A stretch of 64,000 nt of DNA, taken from assembly GCA_009380075.1 (NCBI GenBank), contig WHSO01000006.1, positions 1 to 64,000 on the forward strand, read 5' to 3'. Numbering within the stretch: the stretch's first letter is position 1; each line of letters opens with the position of its first letter. The translations under genes were made by a program, and so were the position numbers. The notes under the pieces are model-generated. The model ran no database searches and was not told the origin of the DNA. It saw only the letters and a program-made list of their open reading frames with translations. Below are positions 26,313 to 35,235 of the stretch, piece by piece. The stretch is from Alphaproteobacteria bacterium. GTDB taxonomy: Bacteria; Pseudomonadota; Alphaproteobacteria; SMXQ01.

Positions 26313-27461
26313 ATGACTACCTTCATCCCCGTGCTCGGTCGGGCCACCGTGTTCCTTGCGGCGTTTCTGCCATTCGCAGCGACGGCCCAGGACATGCCGC
26401 CCGCGGCGAAAAAGGTCGTCGCCGACCTGAAGGTCTCGCCGGACATCCTGGCCGGTTGGGAAGACGAGCACAAGGTACCGGCATCGTGGCTGGCGGCGGC
26501 GCGCAAGGAAGCGGCCCTCAGGATCAACGGGAGCTGGGCGCCCAAGGAATTCGACGACATGGCGCAGGCGTTCCGCGAGCGTTACCCGTTCATCGCCATA
26601 AATTACAACCGGGCATCGAACCGGAACCGCGTGCGCGTCCCGCTGATCGCCTACAAGGAAGGGCGCATCACCACCGATATCATCACGGGCATCGACAGTT
26701 CCATCAACCAGTTCCGCGCCGCCAACGCGCTGGCCGACCTCTCGGACGTGCCCAACCTCTCGAACATTCCACCGGGCATGGGCTCGCGCAGCGGCCACTG
26801 GGCCGGCGTGCGCGTGCGCTACTGGTGCTTCGGGTTCAACCCGACCCTGATCAAGCCCGAGGCAATGCCCAAGCGCTGGGAAGACCTTCTGACGACACCG
26901 GGCCTCAAGGACGGCAAGCTGGCGCTGTGGCGCGGCGTCACCTCGTGGCTGCTGCCGTTGTGGGGCGAGAAAGGCGAGGCCTGGGCCAAGGACTACGCTA
27001 CCCGCCTGTTCGCCGAGGTGAAGCCGCAGCGGCGCAAGGAAGGCGCGCGGGCGCTAATCAGCCTCGTGGTCGCGGGCGAATTCAACGCCACCCTCGCCGC
27101 CGCCGCCTATCAGGTGCGCGCGATCGAGAAAAAGGGTGCGCCCGTGGCCTTCCATTGTCCCGACGTGGTGCCGGTGTCGATCTCCTCGGTCGGCGTGCTC
27201 GCCCGCAACCCTCACCTGAACGCGTCGAAGCTGTTCATGAACTGGTTCCTGAGCAAGGAGGGGCAGCTCTCCCAGTACGCCGCCGACGGCGCGCCGCCGG
27301 TGCACAAGGCGCTGATCGGACGCGGCTTCATGGCCTATCCGGCGGCGATCAAGGGCAAGAAAGTCGTGTTCCGTAATCCTGACCTTCTCGACGAGGAGCT
27401 CAAGGCGCTGCTCAAGTTCTGGAATCCGCTGTTCAACAGCGGCGACAACAAGGGCGGATAG
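26313..27461 (+). CDS. Periplasmic extracellular solute-binding protein (family 1/Fe3+-type)
   Basis: 382 residues from ATG 26313 with AAGGAG seven bases upstream. A signal peptide ends at FAATAQ-D. The mature protein has the two-lobe binding-protein layout seen in iron(III) and small-acid transporters (an early FRERYPFIAINYNR strand, TDIITGIDSSINQF, WEDLLTTPGLKDGKLAL, LISLVVAGEFNATLAAAAYQ, SSVGVLARNPHLNASKLFMNWFLSKEG). No ABC permease or ATPase lies nearby, so it may serve a distant transporter or sense an aromatic substrate of the upstream oxygenases. Substrate is inferred only from context. Confidence 0.78.
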   Translation: MTTFIPVLGRATVFLAAFLPFAATAQDMPPAAKKVVADLKVSPDILAGWEDEHKVPASWLAAARKEAALRINGSWAPKEFDDMAQAFRERYPFIAINYNRASNRNRVRVPLIAYKEGRITTDIITGIDSSINQFRAANALADLSDVPNLSNIPPGMGSRSGHWAGVRVRYWCFGFNPTLIKPEAMPKRWEDLLTTPGLKDGKLALWRGVTSWLLPLWGEKGEAWAKDYATRLFAEVKPQRRKEGARALISLVVAGEFNATLAAAAYQVRAIEKKGAPVAFHCPDVVPVSISSVGVLARNPHLNASKLFMNWFLSKEGQLSQYAADGAPPVHKALIGRGFMAYPAAIKGKKVVFRNPDLLDEELKALLKFWNPLFNSGDNKGG

Positions 27462-27572
27462 GGCCGTTCAGGGCGCGGTCCCGGGATCGAGACCGCTTTC
27501 GTTCGCCAGGCGCTGGATTTCGGCGCGCAGCTTCGCCCGCCACGGCGCATCGGCGGGAGCATCTTTGCGCGC
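27462..27572 (-). pseudogene. Remnant of a ccmI C-terminus
   Basis: Directly after the stop of the SRPBCC gene and in the same frame, the minus strand reads APADAPWRAKLRAEIQRLA then NESGLDPGTAP and a stop. This matches the end of CcmI encoded 1 kb away (APADAPWREGLREKLEKLE). There is no start codon or upstream domain. It looks like the leftover tail of a second or displaced ccmI allele. DNA identity is partial, so it is not a recent duplication of the local copy. Confidence 0.55.
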
Positions 27573-28076
27573 TCAGCGCGCGCCATCTGTGCCGAGGTGG
27601 CGCATCAAATTGTCGAGCGTGGTGTAGCCGATCTCGACGGCGCCGAAACCCAGCCCCGCGTCGCGCTGCGCCTTGTTGGGGTGCATCTGCCGTAAGGTCA
27701 GGACCATCTTGCCGTCGCTCTGTTCATCGAAGGTGAGGAGTACGCGAAAACGGCCGGCGTCGTCATCCTTGTCGGAATCGTGTTCGAATTCGATCGTGTG
27801 TGGCGCCTCGATGCGCAGGAATGTCATGCGGTTGTCGTAGCGCTTGCCATCCGGTCCGATCATGAGGAAACGCCAGCGGCCGCCGACGCGAATATCGATC
27901 TCACGCGTCTCCACTGTGAAGCCCTTGGGCCCGAACCAGCGCGGCAGATGATCCTTATTGATCCATGCGTCGAAGACCACGTGCCGCGGCGCCGCAATGA
28001 CGCGCGACAGCACGAGCTCGCGTTCAAGCGCGTCCAAATCCCACGCCGAATCACTTTTTGCGTTTTGGCTCGCCAT
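27573..28076 (-). CDS. SRPBCC/AHSA1-domain protein
   Basis: 167 residues. The START/Bet v1-like AHSA1 fold is seen in LVLSRVIAAPRHVVFDAWI, HLPRWFGPKGF, DIRVGGRWRFLMIGPDGKRY, GRFRVLLTFDE and the closing GYTTLDNLMRHL. These small proteins bind hydrophobic ligands or act as chaperone activators, and are commonly paired with an ArsR repressor as here. The start overlaps the arsR end by 26 bases, so the two are co-translated. Ligand unknown. Confidence 0.88.
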   Translation of the reverse strand: MASQNAKSDSAWDLDALERELVLSRVIAAPRHVVFDAWINKDHLPRWFGPKGFTVETREIDIRVGGRWRFLMIGPDGKRYDNRMTFLRIEAPHTIEFEHDSDKDDDAGRFRVLLTFDEQSDGKMVLTLRQMHPNKAQRDAGLGFGAVEIGYTTLDNLMRHLGTDGAR

Positions 28077-28401
28077 GTTTCGGTCCCCTGAGATTCATTT
28101 GGTTGATGTAGGCTTCCATGCGGTCGAGGCGGCCTTCCCAAACCGCGCGTTGGGACGACAGCCAGTCCTCGATCTCCCGCACCGTCTCGGTGCGCAGCCT
28201 GCAGGGCCGCCTGTTGCCCTCGACCCGGCGGTCGATCAGTCCGGCGCCTTCGAGCACCTTGAGGTGCTTGGAGATCGCCGGCTGGCTCATCTCGAACGGT
28301 TCGGCCAGTTCCATCACCGTTCCATCACCCTGCGCTAGGCGCGCCAGGATGGCGCGGCGCGTCGGGTCGGCAAGGGCGAAGAAGGCGGCGTCCAAATTCA
28401 T
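28051..28401 (-). CDS. ArsR-family winged-helix transcriptional regulator
   Basis: 116 residues from ATG 28401. The helix-turn-helix is AFFALADPTRRAILARLA followed by FEMSQPAISKHLKVLEGAG and the wing LIDRRVEGNRRPCRL. No metal-binding cysteine motif (ELCVCDL) is present, so it belongs to the non-metal ArsR branch that controls SRPBCC partner genes. Two palindromic operators sit immediately upstream of its start, implying autoregulation of the two-gene operon. Confidence 0.92.
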   Translation of the reverse strand: MNLDAAFFALADPTRRAILARLAQGDGTVMELAEPFEMSQPAISKHLKVLEGAGLIDRRVEGNRRPCRLRTETVREIEDWLSSQRAVWEGRLDRMEAYINQMNLRGPKHGEPKRKK

Positions 28402-28402
28402 A

Positions 28403-28434
28403 ATAACTTATTAGTTATATAACCGTATGGTTAT
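28403..28434. promoter_or_regulatory. Tandem ArsR operators
   Basis: Two adjoining 16-base palindromes: ATAACT-TATT-AGTTAT (28403-28418) and ATAACC-GTAT-GGTTAT (28419-28434). They begin one base upstream of the arsR start codon and share the half-site ATAAC. Position and spacing fit dimer-bound ArsR operators; binding is inferred. Confidence 0.75.
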
Positions 28435-28486
28435 TGTCAAGCCAAAAAAAGTGCGCCGTCGGCGGTCGTTTCGCACGGACACGCGA

Positions 28487-29353
28487 TTAACGCGCGCCCA
28501 GTTCGCGTTCGAGCTTTTCCAATTTCTCGCGCAGACCTTCGCGCCACGGCGCGTCGGCTGGGGCCGTGCGCTCGAGCTCCTGCCAGAGGGTGAGAGCTGC
28601 CTTCGGATCGCCGCCTTGCAACAGCGCGAGGCCGCGGTAATAGCGCGCCGCCGGATCGGTGGGCGCCGCCGCCAGCGCCGCATCGAAGGCGGCCTTGGCG
28701 GCGGGGGTCACGGTGCCGTCGGCGCGGGCGAGCAAGGTCTCTCCGTAAGCGAGGGCGACGGCGGCGGCGTTGTCGGGCCGCTGCGCCGTCGCGTCCATGG
28801 CGCGCCGGTAGGTGGCCTCGGCGTCGCCGTCGCGGCCGAGGCGCTGGTAGAGCCGGATCAGCAGCGTCCAGCCACGGGCATCGTCGGGGGCTTCCTTGAT
28901 GCGCGCCTCGATCAGCTCGATCATGGCGGCGATGCCCTCGGCGCTGGGCAGCGCCGGTGGCGTCTCGGCCTTGGGCCGTTCGGCGAAGGGCCGGGCCGGC
29001 AGGCCCGGCGCTCCGAACACGACATAGGCGAGGCCCGCCGCGGCGGGCAAGGCGACGATCAGTACCGCTGCCAACGCCCGCCCGGTGGAGTGACGCCCGG
29101 ACCCGGTGCCGCGCCGGTCGGATTCCAGCGCGGCCAGCGCCCGGCGCTCGATCTCCGTGCGCGCTGCCTCGGCCTCCGCTGCGCCGATCAGGCCGCGGTC
29201 GCGGTCGCGCGCGATCTCCGCCAACTGGTCGGCGTAGATAGCGCGGTCGAAGGCGGCGCGGTTCTCGGCCGGGCCGCGCCGGCCCAGCAGCGGCCAGGCC
29301 AGCGCCGCGACGGCGGCAACGGTCATGACGCCGAGGACGACGATCAGCGTCAT
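28487..29353 (-). CDS. ccmI: Cytochrome c maturation protein CcmI
   Basis: 288 residues. Two membrane helices (residues 1-22 and about 97-117) flank a short heptad-rich loop (AAFDRAIYADQLAEIARDRD), and the C-terminal periplasmic part has tetratricopeptide-like repeats (DDARGWTLLIRLYQRLGRDGD, PAARYYRGLALLQGGDP). CcmI holds the apocytochrome and hands it to CcmF/H for heme attachment. Its ATG overlaps the ccmH stop by four bases; it is the last gene of the operon. Confidence 0.93.
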   Translation of the reverse strand: MTLIVVLGVMTVAAVAALAWPLLGRRGPAENRAAFDRAIYADQLAEIARDRDRGLIGAAEAEAARTEIERRALAALESDRRGTGSGRHSTGRALAAVLIVALPAAAGLAYVVFGAPGLPARPFAERPKAETPPALPSAEGIAAMIELIEARIKEAPDDARGWTLLIRLYQRLGRDGDAEATYRRAMDATAQRPDNAAAVALAYGETLLARADGTVTPAAKAAFDAALAAAPTDPAARYYRGLALLQGGDPKAALTLWQELERTAPADAPWREGLREKLEKLERELGAR

Positions 29354-29868
29354 GCGCCGGCGCCCTTGCCGCCGTCGTCACCGTCGTCGTCGAGAAGGGC
29401 ACGCAGGCGCGCGCGCTCCTGGGCATCCAGCGGCCGTGCCTCCCGCGCGGTCCGCCGGGCCCGCAATCGCAGGACTACGACCGCTCCGCCGATCAGGAGG
29501 AGCGCGAAAGGCGCCGTCCACAGCGCGACGGTGCTCGCCTTGAGCGGCGGCTTGAGCAGGACGAAATCGCCGTAACGGCTGGTCAGGAAGCGGATGATCT
29601 CCTCGTTGCTGTCGCCCGCGAGCAGGCGTTCGCGCACCAGGATGCGCAGGTCGCGCGCCAGCTCCGCGTCGGAATCGTCGATCGACTGGTTCTGGCAGAC
29701 GAGGCAGCGCAATTCCTTGAACAGCTCGCGCGCCCGGGCTTCGAGCGCCGGGTCGGGCAGCGCCTCGTTGGCGCCGACGGCACGGGCCGGCGGCGCGGCG
29801 AGTCCCACCGTCACCGCCACCAGCGCCGCCGCCAGTGCGGCACGCACGCCGGTACGCGGGCGGATCAC
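29350..29868 (-). CDS. ccmH: Cytochrome c maturation protein CcmH (CcmL type)
   Basis: 172 residues from GTG 29868 with GAGGAAAG six bases upstream; the frame stays open far upstream but that part is antisense-like noise across the other ccm genes. A signal peptide ends PPARAVG, followed by the redox motif LRCLVCQNQSI (C-x2-C), EEIIRFLTSRYGDFVLLKPP and a membrane helix, with a charged C-terminal tail. CcmH reduces the apocytochrome CXXCH disulfide. GTGA overlap with ccmG. Confidence 0.93.
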   Translation of the reverse strand: MIRPRTGVRAALAAALVAVTVGLAAPPARAVGANEALPDPALEARARELFKELRCLVCQNQSIDDSDAELARDLRILVRERLLAGDSNEEIIRFLTSRYGDFVLLKPPLKASTVALWTAPFALLLIGGAVVVLRLRARRTAREARPLDAQERARLRALLDDDGDDGGKGAGA

Positions 29869-30410
29869 GGTCTTTCCTCGCGCAACAGGCGCTCGATCAC
29901 CGGAACGATCTTCTCGGCGTATTCGCCGGGGTGGATCGGACCGATGTGCTTGTAGCGGATGATCCCCGTGGCATCGATGATGAAGGTCTCCGGCACGCCG
30001 TAGACGCCGAAATCGATGGCGACGCGGCCCTTCTCGTCGGCGGCGATGCGGGCATAGGGATTGCCGAGCTCGGCGAGCCATTTCTTCGCGTCGGCGGGCT
30101 TGTCCTTGTAGTTGAGGCCGACGACCCGCACCTTGCCCTCGCGCGCCATGCGCATCAGGATCGGATGCTCGATCTTGCACGGCAGGCACCACGACGCGAA
30201 GACGTTGAACACGCTGACGCGCCCCTTGAGGTCGACGTCGCTCACCTCGCCGTCGCCGTCGAGGGCCGGCAGGCGGAACGCCGGCACCGGCTTGCCGATG
30301 AACGGCGACGGGATTTCGCCGGGGTCGCGCGGACGCGACAGCAGGATGATGAAGATCGCGCTTAGCAGGACCAGCGCCGCGGCCGGCAGGATGAAAAGAA
30401 GGCGCCGCAT
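29865..30410 (-). CDS. ccmG: Thiol:disulfide interchange protein DsbE/CcmG
   Basis: 181 residues. One N-terminal membrane anchor (RLLFILPAAALVLLSAIFII), then a thioredoxin fold with the redox pair in ASWCLPCKIEHP and the cis-proline loop YGVPETFIIDATG. This reductant keeps CcmH or apocytochrome cysteines reduced in the periplasm. Three bases separate it from the ccmF stop. Confidence 0.95.
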   Translation of the reverse strand: MRRLLFILPAAALVLLSAIFIILLSRPRDPGEIPSPFIGKPVPAFRLPALDGDGEVSDVDLKGRVSVFNVFASWCLPCKIEHPILMRMAREGKVRVVGLNYKDKPADAKKWLAELGNPYARIAADEKGRVAIDFGVYGVPETFIIDATGIIRYKHIGPIHPGEYAEKIVPVIERLLREERP

Positions 30411-30413
30411 CGG

Positions 30414-32417
30414 TCAGGCGGCGCCGGGCACGGCCGCGTCGGCGGAACCCCGTGCCTTGCGCGACGGTGCGCCGACCCGGTGACGGCGGTCGGTGAGCGA
30501 CACCAACCCGCCCGCCACCATGATCACCGCGCCGATCCAGATCCACGGCACCAGCGGGTTGTGATAGAGCCGCACGGTCCACCCGGCCGCGCCGCCGGGT
30601 GCCGGGGCGGTGGGATCGCCCAGCACGGCATAGAGATCGGCCATGAAGGTGGTATGGATCGCGGCCTCCGTCGTCGTCTGGCGCGGCGTCGTGAAAGCGC
30701 GTTTTTCCGGGCGCAGGACCGTCACCGGGGCGCCGTTCCGGGTCACGGTCAGGGTCGCGCGCTCGGCCAGGTAATTGGGGCCGGGGATGCGTTCGACACG
30801 GTCGAGGGTGACACGGTAGCCCGCGATCTCCACCGCCTGGCCCGGCGTCATGGCGAGGATGCGCTCGGACTGCCAGGCCGACGACGCGGTGATGCCGAGC
30901 ACGATCACCGCCATCGCCCCATGGGCCACCGTCATGCCGATGGCGGCGCGCGGCAGGCCACCGAGGCGCCGCAGCGTCTCGGCCGGCGGCGCGCGGAACA
31001 GGCGGATGCGTTCCGCCAGCTCCGTCACCGTGCCGAGGGCGAGCCAGGCGGCGAGCCCGACGCCGAGCACCGCGAGAACCGGACCGCCGGTAAACGCGAA
31101 CGTGGTGCCGGTGACGAGGACGGTGACGACCGCGGCGGCGGCGAGACGTGCGAGCACGCCGGCGAGGTCGCCGCGCTTCCAGGCCAGCAACGGCCCCATC
31201 GCCATGACCGCGATCAACGGCGCCATGATCGGAACGAAGGTAAGGTTGTAGTAGGGCGCGCCGACCGACACCTTGCCGGCGCCGACGGCCTCGATCACCA
31301 GCGGGTAGAGCGTACCCAGCAGCACCGTTGCCGTCGCCGTGCCGAGCAGCAGGTTGTTGAGCACCAGCCCCCCTTCGCGCGAGATGGGTGCGAACAGGCC
31401 GCCCATGCGCATGGATGGCGCCCGCAACGCATAGAGGCCGAGGCTGCCTCCCGCCGCGACCAGCAGCAGCGCCAGGATGAACAGCCCGCGCGTCGGGTCG
31501 CTGGCGAAGGTATGGACCGAGGTGAGCACGCCGGACCGCACTAGGAAGGTGCCCATCATCGCCAGCACGAAGGTAAGGATGGCGAGCAGGATGGTCCAGC
31601 TCTTGAGCGCGTCGCGTTTCTCCACCACGATCGCCGAATGCAGGAGCGCCGTTCCCGCCAGCCACGGCATGAACGACGCGTTTTCCACCGGGTCCCAGAA
31701 CCAGAAGCCGCCCCAGCCGAGCTCGTAGTACGCCCACCAGCTTCCCAGTGCGATACCCAACGTCAGCGCACACCACGCCGCGAGCGTCCACGGCCGGACC
31801 CAGCGCGCCCAGGCGGCGTCGACCCGGCCCTCGATCAGGGCCGCGACGGCAAAGGCGAAGGCGACCGAGAAGCCGACATAGCCGAGGTAGAGAAACGGCG
31901 GATGGAAGGCAAGGCCGGGGTCCTGCAGGATGGGGTTGAGGCCGTTGCCGTCTACCGGCGCGGGGTCGAGGCGCAGGAACGGGTTCGACGTCGCCACGAC
32001 GAACAGCAGGAAGGCGAAGCCGATCATGCCCTGCACGGCCAGCACGCGGGCGCGCAGCGCCGGCGGCAGGTTGCGGCCAAAGGCGGCGATGGCGGCGCCG
32101 AACAGCGCCAGGATCAGCACCCACAGCACCATGGAGCCTTCGTGATTGCTCCACACGCCGGCCACCTTGTAGAGCATGGGCTTGGCCGAATGGGAATTCT
32201 GCGCCACGTTGACGACGGAAAAATCCGACACGATGTAAGCGTGCATCAGGCTGAAGAAGGCCGCGGCGATGAACACGAACTGGGTGACCGCGGCGGTGCG
32301 GCCCATGTCCATCAGTGCCGCATCGTTGCGCGCCGCACCGAACAGTGGCACCGTCGCCTGGGCCGCCGCCAGGCACAGCGCGAGGACGAGGGCGAAATGT
32401 CCGGCCTCGGCGATCAT
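30414..32417 (-). CDS. ccmF: Heme lyase subunit CcmF
   Basis: 667 residues from ATG 32417 (ATGA overlap with ccmE). Up to fifteen membrane helices; the heme-handling WWD segment reads [19 protein letters not shown] near residue 235, with [18 protein letters not shown] before it. The periplasmic loop near the C-terminus includes [14 protein letters not shown]. CcmF with CcmH and CcmI attaches heme to c-type cytochromes. Length is normal. Confidence 0.96.
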   Translation of the reverse strand: MIAEAGHFALVLALCLAAAQATVPLFGAARNDAALMDMGRTAAVTQFVFIAAAFFSLMHAYIVSDFSVVNVAQNSHSAKPMLYKVAGVWSNHEGSMVLWVLILALFGAAIAAFGRNLPPALRARVLAVQGMIGFAFLLFVVATSNPFLRLDPAPVDGNGLNPILQDPGLAFHPPFLYLGYVGFSVAFAFAVAALIEGRVDAAWARWVRPWTLAAWCALTLGIALGSWWAYYELGWGGFWFWDPVENASFMPWLAGTALLHSAIVVEKRDALKSWTILLAILTFVLAMMGTFLVRSGVLTSVHTFASDPTRGLFILALLLVAAGGSLGLYALRAPSMRMGGLFAPISREGGLVLNNLLLGTATATVLLGTLYPLVIEAVGAGKVSVGAPYYNLTFVPIMAPLIAVMAMGPLLAWKRGDLAGVLARLAAAAVVTVLVTGTTFAFTGGPVLAVLGVGLAAWLALGTVTELAERIRLFRAPPAETLRRLGGLPRAAIGMTVAHGAMAVIVLGITASSAWQSERILAMTPGQAVEIAGYRVTLDRVERIPGPNYLAERATLTVTRNGAPVTVLRPEKRAFTTPRQTTTEAAIHTTFMADLYAVLGDPTAPAPGGAAGWTVRLYHNPLVPWIWIGAVIMVAGGLVSLTDRRHRVGAPSRKARGSADAAVPGAA

Positions 32418-32914
32418 GGGGTTGCACCCGTGCCGGCGCCTGCCTTGCCTTCGGACTCCTTCCACTGGCCAGAGCGCTTGATGGCGTCAGCGACCTCGCG
32501 CGGCATGTAGGTCTCGTCGTGCTTGGCCAGGACTTCGCGCGCCTCGAAGGTGCCGGGCGCGGTGAGGCGGCCTTGGGCAACCACGCCCTGGCCCTCACGG
32601 AACAAGTCGGGAAGGATGCCGCGATACACGACCGCCAGCCGGTTCGCGGTGTCGGTGACGGTGAAGCGCACCTCCGCCCCCTGGCGCGCAACGCTGCCCT
32701 TCTCCACCAGGCCGCCGATGCGGATCAGGCGGTCCCTGGGCACGTCGGTGCGGGTGGCAAGGTCGGTCGGCGAATAGAAGAACACAAGGTTGTCCTCAAA
32801 GGCATTGAGGATCAGCATCGCCGCGAGGCCGAGAACGACCGCGGCGGCGCCGAGCAGATAGAGCCGCCGGCGGCGCCGGGTGAAGGCCGGACGGCGGGGT
32901 CGGGCCGTGGTCAC
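32414..32914 (-). CDS. ccmE: Periplasmic heme chaperone CcmE
   Basis: 166 residues from GTG 32914 (overlaps ccmD stop as GTGA). A basic N-terminus ([16 protein letters not shown]) leads into one membrane anchor, then the OB-fold domain with [35 protein letters not shown] and the heme-binding histidine in [11 protein letters not shown] (H-x3-Y). CcmE carries heme from CcmC to CcmF. Confidence 0.95.
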   Translation of the reverse strand: MTTARPRRPAFTRRRRRLYLLGAAAVVLGLAAMLILNAFEDNLVFFYSPTDLATRTDVPRDRLIRIGGLVEKGSVARQGAEVRFTVTDTANRLAVVYRGILPDLFREGQGVVAQGRLTAPGTFEAREVLAKHDETYMPREVADAIKRSGQWKESEGKAGAGTGATP

Positions 32915-33090
32915 GGGCGGCCGCCTTCGGCGCGATCCCGCATCCGGTCGAGCGCGCCCTCGCTGGCCCGGAGGCGGGCCAGCACCCGCCATGCCATCCC
33001 GCCCAGTACCAGGGCGGCGAAGGCGAATGCCGGCCAGACGTAGGCGCCGTAGCCGCCCATGCGGAAGAATTCCGTGACGGCGGCGGTCAT
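32911..33090 (-). CDS. ccmD: Heme exporter protein CcmD
   Basis: 59 residues from ATG 33090 (ATGA overlap with ccmC) to a TGA that overlaps the ccmE start. A short N-terminus with [15 protein letters not shown], one membrane helix ([14 protein letters not shown]) and a charged C-terminal tail match CcmD, which helps release holo-CcmE from CcmABC. The gene is in the expected place between ccmC and ccmE. Confidence 0.9.
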   Translation of the reverse strand: MTAAVTEFFRMGGYGAYVWPAFAFAALVLGGMAWRVLARLRASEGALDRMRDRAEGGRP

Positions 33091-33845
33091 CGCGCTTCCC
33101 CTTGTAGCCCGTCCGCCGCCGGCTCATTGCGTCCCGCCGCGACCAACAGGGCCTGCAGCTTGCGTCCGGCGATCTCGGCCCGCACGCTCAGGATCAGCAG
33201 TGCGGCGAAATAGGCCATGAAGGCGACCGCCATCGTCAGCAGCGGCCAGAGCATCGACGGGTGGATGGCGGGTCCGCCGATACGCAACACCGAAGCGGGC
33301 TGGTGCAACGTCGCCCACCAGTCGACCGAGAACTTGATGATCGGGATGTTGACGAAGCCGACCAGCGCCAGCAACGCCGCGGCGCGGTTGCCGCGCTCGG
33401 CGTCGTCGAAGGCGCCGCGCAGCGCGATCAGGCCGAGGTAGAGGAAGAACAGCACCAGCACTGAGGTCAGCCGCGCGTCCCATACCCACCACGTGCCCCA
33501 GCTGGTCTTGCCCCACAGCATGCCGGTGACCAGGCAGATCGCGGTGAACCCGGCGCCCAACGGCACCGCCGCGCCGGCGACGATATGCGCCAACGGATGC
33601 TTCCACACCAGCGCGACGGCGGAGAACACGGCGACCAGCGTATAGGCGGCGAGCGCCATCCATGCCGCCGGCACGTGGATGTACATGATCCGCACCGAAT
33701 CGCCCTGCTGGTAGTCGGCGGGCGATACGAACACGGCGAGCCACAGGCCGACGCCCCCCGTCACCGCCGCCGCTGCCCAGCACCACGGCAGCACCGCGCC
33801 GGCGAGGCGCAGGAAACGGGCGGGATTGGCGAGGATATTGACCAT
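33087..33845 (-). CDS. ccmC: Heme exporter protein CcmC
   Basis: 252 residues with six membrane helices. The heme-binding WWD motif reads [13 protein letters not shown] near residue 122, and conserved histidines lie in [11 protein letters not shown] and ATLHQPASV. CcmC loads heme onto CcmE at the outer face of the cytoplasmic membrane. It starts 3 bases after the ccmB stop. Confidence 0.96.
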   Translation of the reverse strand: MVNILANPARFLRLAGAVLPWCWAAAAVTGGVGLWLAVFVSPADYQQGDSVRIMYIHVPAAWMALAAYTLVAVFSAVALVWKHPLAHIVAGAAVPLGAGFTAICLVTGMLWGKTSWGTWWVWDARLTSVLVLFFLYLGLIALRGAFDDAERGNRAAALLALVGFVNIPIIKFSVDWWATLHQPASVLRIGGPAIHPSMLWPLLTMAVAFMAYFAALLILSVRAEIAGRKLQALLVAAGRNEPAADGLQGEAR

Positions 33846-33848
33846 AGC

Positions 33849-34513
33849 TTACCTGCTGGCCTGTCTCAGGGCCGCCGCCGCGGCGAACGGCGCAAGCGCC
33901 AGGGCGGCCAGTAAAAACCCCGCAAGCGCCGTCAGGCTCGCGCCGGCGTCGGTTCCGGCGATGGCCGCGTCCACCGCGGCGACCCCGAAGATCAATATGG
34001 GAATATAGAGCGGCAGGACCAGAAGGGAAATCAGCACGCCCCCCCGACGGGCGCCGAGGGTCAGTGCCGCGCCGATGGCGCCGATCAGGGTCAAGGCCGG
34101 CGTCCCCAGAGCGAGCGCACCCAGGACCGCGCCATAGCCCGGAACCGGCAGGTTGAGCATCACGCCGAGGACGGGCGCCGCCGCGATCAGGGGCACGCCG
34201 GTAGCGATCCAGTGGGCCGCGCATTTGGCCAGCACGACCAGTTCCAGCGGCACGTCGGCCAGCAGCAGCCCTCGAGGCTGCCGTCCTCGAAATCCGCCGC
34301 AAACATGCGCTCAAGGGCGAGCATGGCGGCGAGCAGCGCCGTCACCCAGATCAGGCCCGGTGCGGCACGCGCCAAAAGCGCCGGATCGCCGCCGAGGCCG
34401 AAGCCGAACAGCAGCGCCCCCAGCACGAAGAACGCCACCACCATCAGCGTGTCGGCGCCGCGTCGCCAGGCGAGGCGCAGGTCGCAGAAGGTGATGGCGA
34501 GGAGCGCCACCAT
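33849..34513 (-). pseudogene. ccmB: Heme exporter protein CcmB, interrupted by a -1 frameshift
   Basis: The gene is split over two frames. From ATG 34513 the first frame encodes the normal N-terminal half (VALLAITFCDLRLAWRRG ... FAADFEDGSLEG) and then runs into nonsense. The second frame resumes the family sequence exactly (ADVPLELVVLAKCAAHW ... AAAALRQ) to the stop at 33849. Adding one base in the GAGGGC run near 34269-34271 would restore one protein of about 221 residues, the normal CcmB length, with six helices. CcmB is the membrane part of the CcmABCD transporter. The break may be a sequencing error, a recent mutation or recoding; every other ccm gene is intact. Confidence 0.85.
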
Positions 34514-34515
34514 GC

Positions 34516-35235
34516 TCAGGCACCGGCATCCGGGGTGATGTCGTCGTTGAAGGGGTCGGCGAAGCGGGACGCGGCGAAGCGCGCGATCGGGAGCTCCTGG
34601 GCGCGGTCCGCCGCGATGTCGCCATGGGTTGCGATGACCGCCATGCCGCCCGCCTTGCGGTGCCGGGCGAGGGCTGCCTCAAAGGCGCGCGCCGATGCCG
34701 CATCGAGGGACGTTGTCGGTTCGTCCAGTAGCCACAGGACCGCGTGGCTGGCGGCGACGCGGGCGAGTGCGACGCGCCGCTTCTGGCCGGCGGAGAGATA
34801 ACGGCAGGGCAGGCGCTCGAGTGGCGCCAGCGCATAGGCCGAGACCGCACGCGCCAGGGCGGCGTCGCGGGCGCGCGCATCCGTGGGACCGTTGACGCGA
34901 CTCCACAGATTCAGGGTCTCGTGCGCGGTGAGCTCCGGTTTCAGGCCGTCCGCATGGCCGAGATACGCGATCGCCGGCTCTGTCGCGGCTCCGTCGAGGA
35001 TGCAGGATCCCGCCGCGCTCGGCAAAAGCCCCGCCATGACGCGCAGCAGGCTCGACTTGCCGACGCCGTTGGGCCCGGTCAGCAGCAAGAGGCCGCCCGG
35101 GGCGACGTCGAAGCCGAGCCCGGCGAACAGTACCCGCCCCCCACGGACGCAGGCGAGCCCCACTCCCCTGAAGCGGGACGCAGGAAAGGACGGCGGCGTT
35201 GCGTCCGGCCTGGCGCCGGCGGGAGCATCGATCAT
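34516..35235 (-). CDS. ccmA: Heme exporter ATP-binding protein CcmA
   Basis: 239 residues from ATG 35235, which has AGGGG seven bases upstream; ATG 35247 lacks a ribosome site. ABC motifs: Walker A LTGPNGVGKSSLL, signature YLSAGQKRRVALAR, Walker B LWLLDEPTTSLD and the switch histidine IATHGD. With CcmB it forms the ATPase that releases heme-loaded CcmE. First gene of the minus-strand operon ccmABCDEFGHI. Confidence 0.93.
   Translation of the reverse strand: MIDAPAGARPDATPPSFPASRFRGVGLACVRGGRVLFAGLGFDVAPGGLLLLTGPNGVGKSSLLRVMAGLLPSAAGSCILDGAATEPAIAYLGHADGLKPELTAHETLNLWSRVNGPTDARARDAALARAVSAYALAPLERLPCRYLSAGQKRRVALARVAASHAVLWLLDEPTTSLDAASARAFEAALARHRKAGGMAVIATHGDIAADRAQELPIARFAASRFADPFNDDITPDAGA

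Noticed and set aside
29350-32691. 1113-codon minus-strand frame spanning several ccm genes
   Set aside because: Only its last 172 codons are real (ccmH); the rest overlaps ccmE, ccmF and ccmG in other frames.
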